In this document: one piece after another, positions 6,080 through 6,229 of the stretch
Position numbering within the stretch: position 1 is the first letter of the stretch
Layout of the letters: every line of letters begins with the position of its first letter
NCBI GenBank assembly: GCA_017425765.1
Contig: JAFOXE010000179.1
Location: forward strand, 1-6,229
Origin: Paraprevotella sp.
Lineage (GTDB): Bacteria > Bacteroidota > Bacteroidia > Bacteroidales > Bacteroidaceae
DNA: 6,229 bases
Direction: 5' to 3'
Position numbers and translations under genes: made by a program
Notes under the pieces: generated by a model
Told to the model about the DNA's origin: nothing
The model's database searches: none
What the model saw: the letters and a program-made list of their open reading frames with translations, nothing else

Positions 6080-6229
6080 TTATTCAAAATGATTTGCTAT
6101 CGATTCGGCGATGGCCTTGAATTCATCGGCACTGAGGCTGAGCTTAGGGTTGGTGAACAACATGTCTTTCTCACTCTGCATGGGGATGAGATGAATGTGA
6201 GCATGGGGGACCTCCAAACCGAGCACTGC
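6080..6229 (-). CDS. HIT-family (histidine triad) nucleotide hydrolase, C-terminal fragment
   Basis: The - strand is open from the right edge to a TAA at 6080-6082 and encodes 49 residues; the N-terminal half lies outside the window. The fragment begins 'AVLGLEVPHAHIHLIPM', containing the histidine triad His-Ala-His-Ile-His. In this family the middle histidine (codon 6197-6199) is the nucleophile that attacks the alpha-phosphate of nucleotide conjugates, forming a nucleotidyl-histidine intermediate. The following 'LSADEFKAIAESIANHF' helix before the stop fits a short Hint-type protein of about 130 residues. Such proteins are cytoplasmic and hydrolyse purine nucleoside phosphoramidates or dinucleoside polyphosphates; the exact substrate is unknown here. 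It converges on manC and shares its terminator. It is too short in this window to be caught by simple ORF length filters. Confidence 0.9.
   Translation of the reverse strand, partial: AVLGLEVPHAHIHLIPMQSEKDMLFTNPKLSLSADEFKAIAESIANHFE

Overview
The window looks like ordinary chromosomal DNA from a member of the Bacteroidota, most likely order Bacteroidales (Prevotella-like or a relative). Four signs point there: a large surface-type protein ending in what looks like a type IX secretion (T9SS) C-terminal sorting domain; a tiny 'MKK-Y-x-x-P' peptide gene of a kind common in Bacteroidales; promoters fitting the Bacteroides -33 TTTG / -7 TAnnTTTG pattern; and start codons preceded by A-rich DNA rather than Shine-Dalgarno sites. 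The assignment is inferred from these features, not from a database comparison.

Left half (1-3615, + strand): the 3' part of a very large gene for a modular secreted protein, cut by the left edge. It alternates beta-sandwich (galactose-binding-like) segments with alpha-helical segments; one alpha-plus-beta unit of about 320 residues is clearly duplicated. It ends in a beta-rich tail and the sorting domain. A 51-residue peptide gene follows 45 bases downstream, and a strong hairpin terminator closes the pair.

Middle (3684-4675, - strand): a secreted SGNH/GDSL-type hydrolase with its own terminator, facing the left-hand pair. Upstream of it lie a 12-base perfect palindrome, a terminator, a class II tRNA-Leu(CAA) and a good promoter for that tRNA.

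Right (4799-6229): a + strand mannose-1-phosphate guanylyltransferase gene (GDP-mannose synthesis) with a plausible promoter, then a hairpin shared with a convergent - strand HIT-family gene cut by the right edge.

No gap between genes exceeds 300 bases. I saw no insertion sequence, CRISPR array, phage gene or attachment site. The least explained parts are the modular surface protein with its small downstream peptide, and the palindrome ahead of the hydrolase gene.
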